A stretch of DNA of 64,000 nt. Origin: Gymnopus androsaceus JB14. Lineage: Eukaryota; Basidiomycota; Agaricomycetes; Agaricales; Omphalotaceae. The DNA lies in assembly GCA_009733575.1 (NCBI GenBank), contig ML769468.1:124001-188000 (forward strand), given 5' to 3'. This document shows positions 12,734-25,221 of the stretch, in pieces. Numbering within the stretch: position 1 is the stretch's first letter; every line of letters starts with the position of its first letter. The translations under genes were made by a program, and so were the position numbers. The notes under the pieces are model-generated. The model had not been told where the DNA came from, did not search any database, and saw only the letters and a program-made list of their open reading frames with translations.

Positions 12734-13213
12734 GTGGAAGGGAAAGATGGAGACAACCCCAGCCGAACATTGTGGGTTTTTGAATAATTCCGAGTCCAGT
12801 CTCCGCCTAGGAATCTCCGCTCGGTTGCCGTTCTTCACGAATCAGAAGACTCAGAACGTACCCGGGTATGCCAAAAGAGGGCAAAAGTCGGTAAGGAGAC
12901 GGCTCTGCACGGTCGTGTCAATGATGTCCGCCATTCACGGACTCATGAACAAGTTATATCGTTGATCATAAGTACAATATTAATGTCGAGACTCTAAGAT
13001 CCTCGAAAGTTATTCATCTAGGTCTTTGTCCAGATTCCAGAAGAAAGTCAGAACGGGAAAACCTCGAAGCAAAGGAAGACCGCATCCGCTGCAGGCAGAA
13101 TCGGTGAGAGGAATAACACGAGAGAAGATCAAAGCAGGTCATCCCAGCTGAATGGAGAAGGGTTGTTGATGGTTGTTTAGCAAACATCATCTTCTGCGCT
13201 TCAGTTGACCTCG

Positions 13214-16200
13214 ATGGCGTCTGCATTGCAGACTGCTCAAACTGACGTACTTTCTTCCATATTCCAAGGTCTCAAAAGCAAGAACCATGATACGAGATCC
13301 CAATCCGCGGTTGAGCTGCGACGCTATGTGCGTTCCATTCAATCCAACTATGTTTCGCTTCATTAATGTGCTTGAAGGTCGCGACTACTGTCGCAGAAAT
13401 GTCCTCGGATACAGCAGCCAAACTCTGGGACGATAATATCAATAGAAGGATATTCGAGCTGATGCATAGTCAGAATACAGCAGAGAACTTTGGTGGCTTA
13501 CTGGTGAGATCGCTATACTCCTATTCCATTTTCACTCTATAACCCAAGTATTTTAGGCCATTGGTGAGATTGCTATATTCAACCTTTCTTCTCACTCTGT
13601 AACACAAGCATTTCAGACCAGCTACTCGACATTGAAGCAGAAGAAACCATAGAGTCGAAGCGAAACTTGTTCAGATTCTACAACTATGTGAAGCATCTGC
13701 TACCCAATCCGGATGTCAACCTCATGTTGGCGGCTTCAAAAACGTTGGGTCAAATCGCAGAGATTGGTGGCTCGGCATTTGGCGAAAGATTCATGGACTT
13801 TGAGGTCCCAGCAGCAATCGAACTGATACATCCCGACAAACAAGAATCTCCGAGATATGCTGGCGTTCTCATTCTCAAGGAACTTGCCAGAAACAGCCCC
13901 ACATACTTCCATTCGCATATCAGCATTGTCTTCGAGAATATCCTTGTTCCTTTGAGGGATCAGCGTGCTATCGTCCGCGAAGGCGCAGCTGAACTATTGG
14001 CTGCCTGTCTTGAGATCGTCACTCAGCGTGAACGTCAAACGCGAAGCCCCTACTTGACAAAGATACTACAAGACGCTCAGGCAGGCTTGAAGATGTCGCA
14101 ACCCGAAATCGTTCATGGATCATTGCTCACTTATCGAGAGTTGCTTTTGTATGGAGGAATGGTCAGTGTTACTTGTGGCCATTGTTAATAATCATCTAAT
14201 ACAACCTCTAGTTCATGAAAGAGAACTTTATGGATAGCGCAGAGCAGATTCTTCGATTCAAAACGCACAGGGACACCTTGGTCCGGAAAATGGTCATCAC
14301 TTTGATTCCAACGTTGGCTCAATACGACACTCAAACGTTTACCGAGCATTTTCTCCATAAAGCCATGGGCCATCTACTACAGCAGTTGGAGAAGTCTAGC
14401 GAACGCCACTACGGTGAAATATTTCCATCAATAGCTCCCGATTAACTCTGCTAAACCGTCCTTCCAGCCTTCATTGCAATTGGTCATACAGCGAAGCAAG
14501 TTGGAAGCGATATGAAGCCATTCTTGGACTCCATCATGAAGCAGATCAAAAGCGGTCTTCAATCTCGCGGGTAGGAGTATCTCACTCTTCTTATTGCTCT
14601 TGTCACTCAAACCCCAGGCATTTAGGAGGAAGAATGCACTCTCCGAAGAACCCATTTTCCAATGTGTTGGCATGCTGGCTGAAGCTGTGGGTCCCAACTT
14701 GACCAAGCTTCTTCACGACCAGCTTGACCTTATGTTCGCGTGTGGCTTGAGCGAACCTCTGGTTCAAGCACTCACATATATCGCCCGAGATATTCCGCCG
14801 TTACTGAAGACCATTCAAGGTAGAGATATTCTGCATATTTAATGCTTGACCTCCACTCACTTCCTTGTCAAGACCGACTCCTTGAACTACTGTGTGTGAT
14901 TTTGAGCGGGCAACCCTATAAACCTTTAGGTGCTCCGCCATCTCTAGGGCGAAACGAAGTCACTACCATCAGCCGGGATCTAAATGTGTCGCAGGTTTGA
15001 CGTTTCTTCTCCTTAATCATACATTATTGAGGGTTATACAGGTCAGCGGAAATGGCAAGGATTCTGAAGTGATCACTCTCGCGTTGAAAACACTAGGAGC
15101 TTTCGATTTCAATGGTATGAACTTTTCAAACCTTTTGTGGATCGATGTACTGAAAGTTCACAGGTCATACATTGAACGAGGTTGTACGAAGCTGTGCACT
15201 GCCGTACCTCGAGGATGACCATCCTGAAGTTAGGCGTGCAGCAGCTATGACCTGTTGTCGTCTTTTCATGCACGATCCAATATGCTATCAAGCAAGTAGC
15301 CATGCTATCGAAGTCATAAGTGACGTTCTGGACAAACTCCTAACTGTTGGAATTGCTGATCCCGGTGTGCTCTGGACAATATCACGTTGAGGTTCTACTA
15401 ACAATCTATTGTAGATGCGACGATCCGGCAAACCGTACTTGCCTCTTTACACGAAAGATTTGACAAGCACCTTGCACAAGCCGAGAATGTTCGATCGTTA
15501 TTCATTGCACTCAACGACGAAGTCTTCGAAAATCGATTGAAAGCTGTTAGCTTGATAGGTCGACTTGCCAAGCACAATCCTGCATATGTCATGCCTTCAC
15601 TTCGCAAGGCCCTGATTCAACTTTTGACGGAATTGGAGTATTCTACCGTGCGGTATGTTCTCATGTTGAACGTGGTGGAATCATTACGCTTACTTTGATT
15701 GTAGACGAAGTAGAGAAGAGTGCTCCCATATTCTCAGCGTCCTCATTTCGGCAACACAGCGCATCATCAAACCATATGCTATTCCTATGCTCAATGTTCT
15801 TCTTCGTAAAGCTAACGACTCCAATCCCAACGTCGCCGCCCATATTATGCTAAGTCTTGGGGAGCTTACCTGTGCAGCTGGGGAGAGTGCGCTTCCACAA
15901 ATACCAGAATTGATGCCAGTCATCATGGCTAAGCTCTCGGATACCTCGTTAATAAAAAGGGACGCAGCGTTAACAACTCTTGGACAGGTTTGCTCCAGTA
16001 CAGGATATGTTATCACCCCGCTAGTCGATCATCCGCAACTTTTGCAGGTGCTATGGAAAATTCTGCGAGCCGAACCATCTCAAACTGTGCGACGGGAAGT
16101 TGTCAAGGTTTTAGGTATCCTGGGAGCTGTAGATCCGTATCGACGAAAGGTGCCTTTCAACGATCTCGTCGTCGTCCAGACTCACATTGACTGTTTTCCA

Positions 16201-19200
16201 ACAGGACAGGAATGCGGATGATGCTACGAGCGAAACAGCCGTGATGGCTATAAACCAAGTCCCAATAAGCCAGCCAGGACCGGGGCCTTTGAGTGCATCC
16301 GAAGACTATTTCCAGACTGTGGTCATCACTTCACTGCTTGCAGTACTGAAGGATCCTGCGCTCGGTAGTCACCATCATGCTGTGATAGAAGCGATCATGT
16401 CTATATTCAAGACTCAAGGCTTGAAATCTGTGGCTTTTCTTCCTCAGGTGAGCATGAAGCATGTGATTTTACTGGCTCTCATGATCTACGTTCGACTGTA
16501 GATCATCCCCGCTTTTGCGATCGTCACGCGCAATTCCTCAGCTCGTTATCAGGAATTTCATCTACAACAACTTGCCATTCTTGTTGGAATTTTGAAGCAG
16601 CATATTCGCAACTACACCACTGATCTCTTCGAGCTAATCAATTATCTATGGGAGAACGCGACCCTCCAGCTGCCGATTGTCTCTCTCATCGAAGCTCTAG
16701 GAAAAGCGTTGAATGCAGAATTTAAACCTTTCCTTTCCGGGATCATACCGCTGGTTCTGAAGGTCTTCGACGGCGATCTTACCGACAAGAAGATCAACAC
16801 CCAAATCAAAGTGCTTGATGCTTTCCAAACTTTCGGAGCGAATATTGAAGAGTACCTGCACTTGGTCATCCCTGTTATCGTGAAATCGTACGAACGCATC
16901 GATGGTACTGCCGCATTGCGCAAAAGAGCAATTCAGACCATTGACGGACTCTCCAAAAGGGTTAATTTCTCTGACCATGCATCACGCATAGTACATCCAC
17001 TGGTACGAGTGCTCGATTCTGCCAATCAGGATGTTCGAATGGCCGTTTTGGATACCATGTGCTCGTTGGCGATACAGCTTGGTTCCGACTTCGCCATCTT
17101 CGTGCCCACAATTAACAAGGTATAATCTTCTTCGCAAATAGCTGACAATGTATACTTACATTATCTTCAGGCAGTGTTGAGAAATCGAATCACCCATACC
17201 CGCTACGAGGGCCTCATATCTAAACTGCTCAATGGAGAACGATTACCTCAAGACGTGGGACCTATTGACACGATGTGAGCTTGGATCAGGATGTGTTAAT
17301 CGTGTCACAAATTTCTAATTGTTATCTACTTAGGCTCAATGAAAGCACAAAAGGGTCTGAGTACTCTGCACCCGCAGAGACTGCCAAAATGGTTGTTAAT
17401 CAGCAGCATCTGAAGCAAGCCTGGGACACTTCCGACGTCGCCACGAGGGAGGATTGGACTGCCTGGATGCATAAGCTCAGTGTGGAGTTCATGAAAGAGT
17501 CTCCGTCTCATGCACTTCGTGCCTGTATGAGCCTAGTTGATGTCCATACACCTTTGGCGAAGGAGCTCTTCAATGCGGCGTTTCTATCCTGCTGGACGGA
17601 GCTTTATGATCAATATCAGGTTTGCAGCGTTGCCAACTGTGTTTCTTCTTCGCATTAATTTAGCGTTGCAGGAAGACCTCATTCGGAGCATTGAAACCGC
17701 CATCTCCGCCCCCACAGCGCCCTCGGAACTTATTCATCGGTGGCTTAATCTAGCTGAATTCATGGAACATGAAGAAAAGCCACTTCCTATAGAGCATCGC
17801 ACGCTCGGAGAGTACGCGCTAAAGTACTTGGCCTACGCAAAAGCCCTACACTACAAGGAGCTTGAGTATTGGTCAGAACCGTCAACGTCTACTATCGAAG
17901 CTCTCATCACCATCAATACCCGTTTGCAACAGCACGATGCAGCATGGGGAACGTTACTTATGGCCCGAGAGCAATATGACGTTACGAAACATGAAGAGTG
18001 GTACGAGAGACTTGGGCGATGGCAAGAGGCGCTTCAAGTATACAACAGGAAAGCAGATTCAGACCCAAATGCACCTGGCGTTCAGATTGGGCGCATGAAA
18101 TGTCTCAACGCGTTGGGTGAATGGGATCAGCTCGCTGTTCAAGTCGACGAAATATGGGACCACGCAAATCATGAAGATCGTCGTGAAATCGGACCAATTG
18201 CTGCTGCCGCTGCCTGGTCATTGAATGAGTGGGATTCGATGGATGACTACATCGCTACTATGCGGCCGGATTCACCTGATCGTGCTTTTTATCGTGCCAT
18301 CCTATCCATTCATCAGAACCAGTTTTCCAAGGCGAAGGGACATATAGCGAAGGCTAGGGACCTCCTTTATCCAGAGTTGACCTCGTTCGTTGGCGAAGGA
18401 TATGTTAGCTCATACAAGTAAGGCAACCATTTGTTTATGCTTCGTTTTTTACTGATTCCCTTTCCAGTATCATGGTTCGAGCACAAATGCTTTCAGAATT
18501 AGAGGAAATTATCTCTTACAAACAGAGTGCTGACCAACCCGATCGTCAGGCTACTATGCGAAGGACATGGATGAAGCGGTGAGCATACTCCTCGACCTTC
18601 ATCACCTCGTTTTGACTAGTGTTTAGGCTTCAAGGTTGTCAGCGCGATGTGGAAGTTTGGCAACGTATACTGCAAGTTCGTACCTTGGTACTAAAACCAG
18701 AAGATGCACCACAAATGTGGATCAAATTCGCCAATCTGTGCCGGAAGTCGGATCGTATGGTCCTTGCAGAGAAGACTCTCGAATCTCTACTTTCAAGCGA
18801 CAGGGTATTTAAGACGCTTTCTTAGTACAGAATTGTTGCTAATTCTTTCAGCAGAGCCACCATCCTATTCGCGAGCAACAAAGTCTCAGAGCGTCACCCG
18901 ATGTCGTTTACGCTCATCTCAAGTATATGTGGGCCACCGGACACCAGCAAGAGAGTTTTGCCTATTTGAAAGAGTTTTCGACCAAAGTAACCAACGATAT
19001 GCTAGACAATGACCATCAACGATCTTCATCGATGAAGCAACGCAGTGATCACCTGTCGAGGTTGCTTGCCCGATGCTACTTCAAATTGGGCGACTGGCAG
19101 GTTCAATTGAATGAAAACTGGGGTTCAGTGAGTTATCTACGTTACATCGGTCCGTACACGTTCTAAGTACCTCCGTCTAGGATCCTCACCTTATCAGCAA

Positions 19201-22042
19201 CATTCTCAACTGTTATGTTCACGCAACGCGATATGATCCAGACTGGTACAAAGCTTGGCACACCTGGGCATTGGCGAATGTGGAAGTCGTTAATTACTTT
19301 GAGAATCAAAGGGAGAGTGGTCACATTGTGTCGAAAACTGCACTTGCAAACCACGCAGTTCAGGCGATCGAAGGTATGTGGCAATTGCCGCCCCTTTCAT
19401 GTGTATCTAACAATATTGCAGGTTTGTTCCAGTCCATTTCACTGCGGAACCAGGATGCGCTTCAAGATACCCTTCGGCTTTTAACTCTTTGGTTCAAGTT
19501 TGGATCACACGAGAACGTCAGCAATGCGATGACTCAAGGCTTCGCCAAAGTGGGCATTGATACCTGGCTTCACGTTATTCCACAGGTATACGTGCATTCT
19601 GCGATGCGTTGACTATCTCTGATGCCTTTTATTTTCAAGATCATTGCTCGTATCCAAACTCCGAATCCTCTCATTAGACAAACTATCCACAACGTACTCA
19701 TCAACATAGGCAAACACCATCCCCAGGCCTTGATCTATCCCCTTACTGTGGCCTCCAAATCCTCTAGTGAGACTCGTGCAGATGCTGCGATCAATATCAT
19801 GAACGAGATGCGAGACCATAGCATGGAAATCGTGCAACAGGTAAATACCAAGTATCGCGCTATCAAGTTGAAAACTGATGTCGATTTGAATGTAGGCGCT
19901 GGTAGTCAGCCACGAGATTATACGTATTGCTATATTGTGGCACGAGCAGTGGCATGAAGGATTAGAAGAAGCATCTCGTCTTTATTTTACGGAGAAGAAC
20001 CCTGAAGGCATGATTGCAGTTCTAGAGCCCTTACACGCCAAGCTCGAAGAGGTAAAGTTGTTTTGCATCATTACTCCTAGGACTGTTATTCATCCGTTTT
20101 GTGTGTTACAGGGCCCGCAAACTGCTCGCGAAACATCCTTTGCACAAGTCTTTGGGCGCGAATTGGCTGAAGCCAGGGAAGTCTGCCGCCGATATCGTAT
20201 AAATGGCGAGACAAGTGAATTAGATAAAGCCTGGGACATATATTACACTGTAAGTCCATGTAAACCTGACCCTTCCTTTACTCAACTCGTTCCACAGGTT
20301 TTCAAGAAGATTGAGAAGCAGCTCCCCCAACTGACCACTCTGGACTTGCAATATGTCTCCCCAGTCCTTTTGGCAATAAGAAATCTCAAATTGGCGGTTC
20401 CAGGTAGGCCTATTCACAAGTTTGAAGCACTTTTATTAATTATACATGGACAGGGACGTACCAAAGTGGACGAGACGTTGTTACTATCTCCAGCTTCGCC
20501 CAAAAATTGTCTGTTATCGCTTCAAAACAGCGTCCTCGTCGATTCTCCTTGAAAGGTAGCGATGGTAGAGACTATCAATATATCCTCAAAGGTCAAGGTT
20601 TCTGCTTCTTTTGGCAAATCTAAACTCATACTGTATGACTTAAAGGCCACGAAGATCTTCGTCAAGACGAGCGAGTTATGCAGTTGTTCAGCCTTGTCAA
20701 CAACCTGCTTTCCGTTGATAACAGCAGTTATATGCGACGTTTGCATATACAACGGTACTCTATCATACCTCTAGCTCCGAACGCTGGACTGCTGGGGTTG
20801 GTTCAAGGTAGCGACACTTTGCATGTTCTAGTGCGAGACTATCGTGAATCAAGGAAGGTGTTACTGAACATTGAGTATCGCCTGATGCTACAGGTATGTG
20901 GTAGACCTCTGGTGGTTTTTGTATTCTCAATAATATGCATACAGATGGCGCCAGACTATGAGAACCTCACACTTCTCCAGAAGGTTGAGGTGTTTGAGTA
21001 CGCATTGGAGAATACGACCGGTCAAGATCTTTACCGGGTGCTGTGGCTCAAGAGTCAGAACTCGGAGCACTGGCTAGAGCGCCGTGCTTCGTATACGCGC
21101 TCCCTTGCAGTGAACAGCATGGTTGGACACATCCTGGGACTGGGCGATCGTCATCCTTCGAATATACTCGTTGAGAGGAGCACTGGAAAAGTCATCAATT
21201 GTGATTTCGGCGATTGTTTTGAGGTTGCAATGATGCGCGAAAAGTTCCCCGAAACAGTTCCCTTCCGATTAACGAGAATGTTAACGCATGCGATGGAGGT
21301 GAGTCTATCAGAGTGGCATCAAGTTCTCGTCTGATTTTGTGAACGGTCACAGGTCAGTGGCATAGAAGGAAGCTTCCGAAATACCTGCGAGATCACCATG
21401 AAGGTGTTGAGAGACAATAAGGAGTCTTTAATGGCAGTACTAGAAGCTTTCGTGTATGATCCATTAATTAGTTGGAGGCTGATGCAAACCGACGAAGGAA
21501 GGAGGATTGAAGGTCAGTTTACAGCTCCTTCCGACCCACCAACAGCTGAACAAACGTGATATCTCTAGACCCAAATAATGCTGCTGAATTGGTTCGGGCT
21601 GCAGCCCATCCGCAAGGGCCGATACGACGTAAATTCAGAGCGGACGAGAATGACATCTTTGGGGGTGCGTTATTGCTCGTGTTTTGTTCTTACGCTTCTG
21701 ATTCTTTATACTTCCAGAAGTGGACCAAGTAATTGGAAGCATGATTGCTGGGGAGGTTGTTCGCGAGGTCCGAAATGACCGTGCTGTAGCGGTGTATGAG
21801 CGCGTACAGAAGAAATTGACTGGTAAGAAGGAAGTCAATTCTGATATTGTGAAAACTGAAACTGTTCACAGGGCGAGACTTCGACCCAGAAGATTCTCTT
21901 TCGGTAAAATCTCAGGTAGAGAAATTAATCAGCCAGGCTTCCTCGCTAGAGAACCTTTGTCAGCTCTTTTCTGGGTGGTGAGTGTTTTCCATGCTGTCGC
22001 AGCCGCTATGCTGACGTTTTACTTAGGTGTGCATTTTGGTAA
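13214..22042 (+). CDS. TOR: Serine/threonine kinase TOR (target of rapamycin)
   Basis: Thirty-four exons with fully consistent phases add to 7,113 nt, or 2,370 residues, a normal TOR length. The first ~1,200 residues are HEAT-type helical repeats ([40 protein letters not shown]). The FAT domain follows. The FRB domain (about 1845-1940) contains [18 protein letters not shown] and ends in [15 protein letters not shown]. The kinase domain carries [13 protein letters not shown], the catalytic loop [10 protein letters not shown] (D2160, N2165) and DFGD at 2179. The C-terminus is a FATC domain ending in GWCAFW. TOR is the catalytic core of TORC1/TORC2 and couples nutrients to growth at vacuole and plasma membrane. 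Exon 3 is only 7 nt, between two similar 53-nt introns. No frame break was found. Confidence 0.98.
13504..13616 (+). repeat. Tandem pair of similar introns around a 7-nt microexon (TOR)
   Basis: Intron 2 (13504-13556) and intron 3 (13564-13616) of TOR are both exactly 53 nt and are identical at 39 of 53 positions by hand alignment. Both begin GTGAGAT and share CTATA and CACTCT. They flank the 7-nt exon GCCATTG (13557-13563). With the microexon the protein reads GGLLAIDQLLDIE, the conserved form in TOR, so the microexon is needed to keep frame and sequence. Confidence 0.85.
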
Positions 22043-22450
22043 ATGGACTTCTTGCGTTATTGTATAGATGTATCACCACTCAACTGTACTATTACATATA
22101 ATTTAAAATTTATATCTTGTGGACCAACGCATTGTGCACCACAAACTACAGAGCACAGCAAACTTGTGGTTGATAAAAAAATCCATTCTACGGTACTAGT
22201 TTCTACCAATTCGGCTACCAGAGTGAGCCCGCATGGTGGCGTACCAGCAAATTTATTGTGAGCACAGGCTTCGTAGAGGTGAGCCAGTTCATTCCCTTGC
22301 GCCACCTCGATGGAATGAAGGCCGTTTTACCAGACTCTGGGATTTTTGTGGAGATTCATTTCATGCGCACAACGATTTTTCAAGTGGACTTGTAACATTG
22401 CCACATGAAACATCAGACCTGAGAATTGCAGTACCGGCACACAATACATT

Positions 22451-25221
22451 TTACAAGTAGAAACATCGTTCCTTCAATCCTCTCATGCCCAAAATGTCCT
22501 AAAATGTTGATCAGTGCAATGCGAATACGGTGAGATGAAATTCGTACCCAGTCTTGCTGAGTTACCCACAGCTCTGCAGCTCCGTCCATTTTGCCTAGAA
22601 CCGCGCCACCTTTCCATGCAAGCACGCGCGGGTCTACATCCTTAGGCGGAGGAATGATCTGCACCTTTTCCATATTTTGTACCAGCGGCGTCGCAATAGC
22701 TTGTAACCTGCCGGTAATATTAACTCTCCACGACATGCACATTGTGTAACTGCCAGACAGACATACCTGCTCTCCAATGCGTGCCCCATTCCCGATATCC
22801 GCGCTGTCCCTCCGATGACCAAAACAGCTTGAAGATATTTTCGGATTTTTTCATCACCCCCTGATGCCCGTGCACTGTTGAATATGGCCACGTCCAAGGG
22901 TAACTTACTGGCCTCAAAGCATACGTCTATGCCAAACCCGCCGGGGAAAGCTTGTACTGGCTCGGAAGAAGGTCGTCGAGCAGACTTGGACGGACTGGCT
23001 TGAGCAACCGACTTGTTGTCTTCAAGATCAATATCGATGACTTCCATTGGAACATCCATCGAACCTGAGGCTGAGCCTTCGACGATGATATTAGATGAGG
23101 TCCCAACTGCCGGGCCTCCATCTGAAGGCGTAGTTTCCGCTACTAAATCCTCGATGAGCGGTTGAGCAGAAGAGATCACAGGAACTGCGCCACCTTTTTG
23201 ATCGGCGTACTGCAAGGCGGGTGTCCCCCCACTGGGTCCTGGCAGAAGATGTTGAGTGGAGATCATCATTGCGGATGTCTATGGTTGGATATGGTCTTGG
23301 TTAACATAGCAGATAATCTCACTTCCAACATGCACGTACGATACGATCACTGGGATGCTCGAGAATCTCTTCAGTAACATCCGGCTGAGGGTTTCGCAGC
23401 CTGATGCGTTTTCTGTCGAATTCAATTACTCGCGGTTCGAAAATGACCTACGAACGATCCGATTACGGTTTGTTTCACAAGACCAAGTAGACGCTTACCA
23501 TTGGCGCTAGAATTATTTCATCGTATGCGCGCAGACCGTATTTTTCGGCAGGGGAGCCAGGTCTTCGTACGACAAAGTCGTACAAGTTCAAAGCGACGTC
23601 GAGCTGCAGCAACGCTCAGCCAGTGACCGACCACGAGACAGAGAGAAAGACGCACTTCCAGCAGCGTACAAAGGCGAGCCTTGAGGTCTTCCATGACATT
23701 CCAATCGTAGGATCTGGCTAAATTGATCTCCTTGTAAGGGAAGCTGATACGTTCGAGCAGAACATAGAGAAATTCCGTGATATCATCGCCCCCTAGGTTA
23801 AGAGACATCCTATGCACAACGTAAGCCAGAGATTCATATTGCCATTCTTTCAAGTTGACTAGATTATTCACCGAGAGTCGGCCATGACGAGACCTTCATC
23901 AACACAAGCAATACTGGTTGTTGTTGCGCCAATATCAACAACACAGGCACTTGACATGCCAGCTCCATATGTGGCTGCTAATGATTCCTTAAACGAATTT
24001 TTGTTTCCAATGACATTGGAGGTGTGATAACATTACGGCTCACCTGTTGCGCACACAATTGCTTGAACCCCATTGATACAAGCAATATGCCCACCAGCTC
24101 TCGAACGTAGCAACGATCATAGAGGTCAGGTATTATGAGTACAACCGAAAAGTCCTGCCAACGACTGAATAATATCAGCGGACTAGGTGTGAAAGAGCAT
24201 ACTTTATAATCTTTTGTTCCAATCTTAAATTTCTCTTCCAATGTGAACCGTAAAAGAGTCTCCACATCGCTGAGGAGGACCTGCAAGGACGGATAGTCCC
24301 GGATATTAAAGTTGGAACCAGATATTGGCCATCTGACTAGAAAATTGGATGATTGTGGATCTGCGAGACGAAGCGCCTAGGAAAGGTTAAAGTAAAGAAA
24401 ATTATTACACGAGTCCCGGACTGACCTTCTCACCAACGAACACCTCTTCATCAGTCGCACCATCTATCCAGTCGACGCGGTAAGGGTCATTATGTTCCGC
24501 GATAATTTCAGGTTTGAATGGTTCATTGAAAGTGGAAGCAATGTTCGCCGCATTAGGAGTGACCCGCAACTTGTAAAAGCGCATTCTATCCCGAAGGGAT
24601 GTCGTTATGGCAGCTATCTTTTCATCGAACTGGAAAAGCGACTCTCGATAAGCAAAAAAAAGATGGGACAAAGCTGGATGCGCACGGGATCATCCGATGA
24701 TACAGACACTTCGTATTCATCTTTATTAGAGCCTTTTTCGGCAGGTCGCAAGTTATTTTTACCCAAGTGCGGCCGAGAAATACTTTCAACAAAGATTGGT
24801 GGGGGAACAGGAGCTTTGGACTTGCGCGCAACAACAGTTGGAACAGTAACAGGGGTGACATCTGAGGCTCTTCCGATACGCGAAAATCTCGAGCCTAGAT
24901 GAAGAACTATGACCTGAGAGCCACGTCTGTGCTACGATTCTGAGTGTTTGTGCCAAGCCTATGAATGAGCAAAAGAAAGCTCACCTGCTCTCCTGTATAA
25001 CTTCATCTTTGGCTTTCCGTTGGGCATTCCTGAACCACATAGATTGTCCTTCTGACTTGAGGTAAGTCGTTCCTACATGTTTGGGATTCGTACTATGAAC
25101 AATTTTTCAGAGAAAGGCCTAGATAGCATCAAACTACAAGGACTGACGCTAAAGGTACGTGAAATGTCGTGTATCGTATTCCAGTATCGTCGCGTTTTGC
25201 GTTTGGTATGCCTCTGGGCAT
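22451..25221 (-). CDS. ARP8: Actin-related protein 8 (INO80 chromatin remodeler subunit)
   Basis: About eleven exons join without a frame break from the ATG at 25221 (MPRGIPNAKRDDTG) to the stop at 22451 (RGLKERCFYL). Arp8 hallmarks include THYLKSEGQ-like TTYLKSEGQSMWFRNAQR, VIVLHLGSRFSRIGRASD (actin-fold strand 1), YRVDWIDGATDEEVFVGEKA, LRLADPQSSNFLVRWPI, YGAGMSSACVVDIGATTTSI (second phosphate loop), and LVIGGTARISGMG. A large low-complexity insertion (about VPVISSAQPLIEDLVAE to SKSARRPSSEPVQA) sits in the C-terminal half, as is usual for Arp8 insertions. Arp8 is nuclear, binds actin and Arp4 with the HSA region of Ino80, and helps sense linker DNA. It is convergent with TOR, about 400 bp apart. 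Confidence 0.93.
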
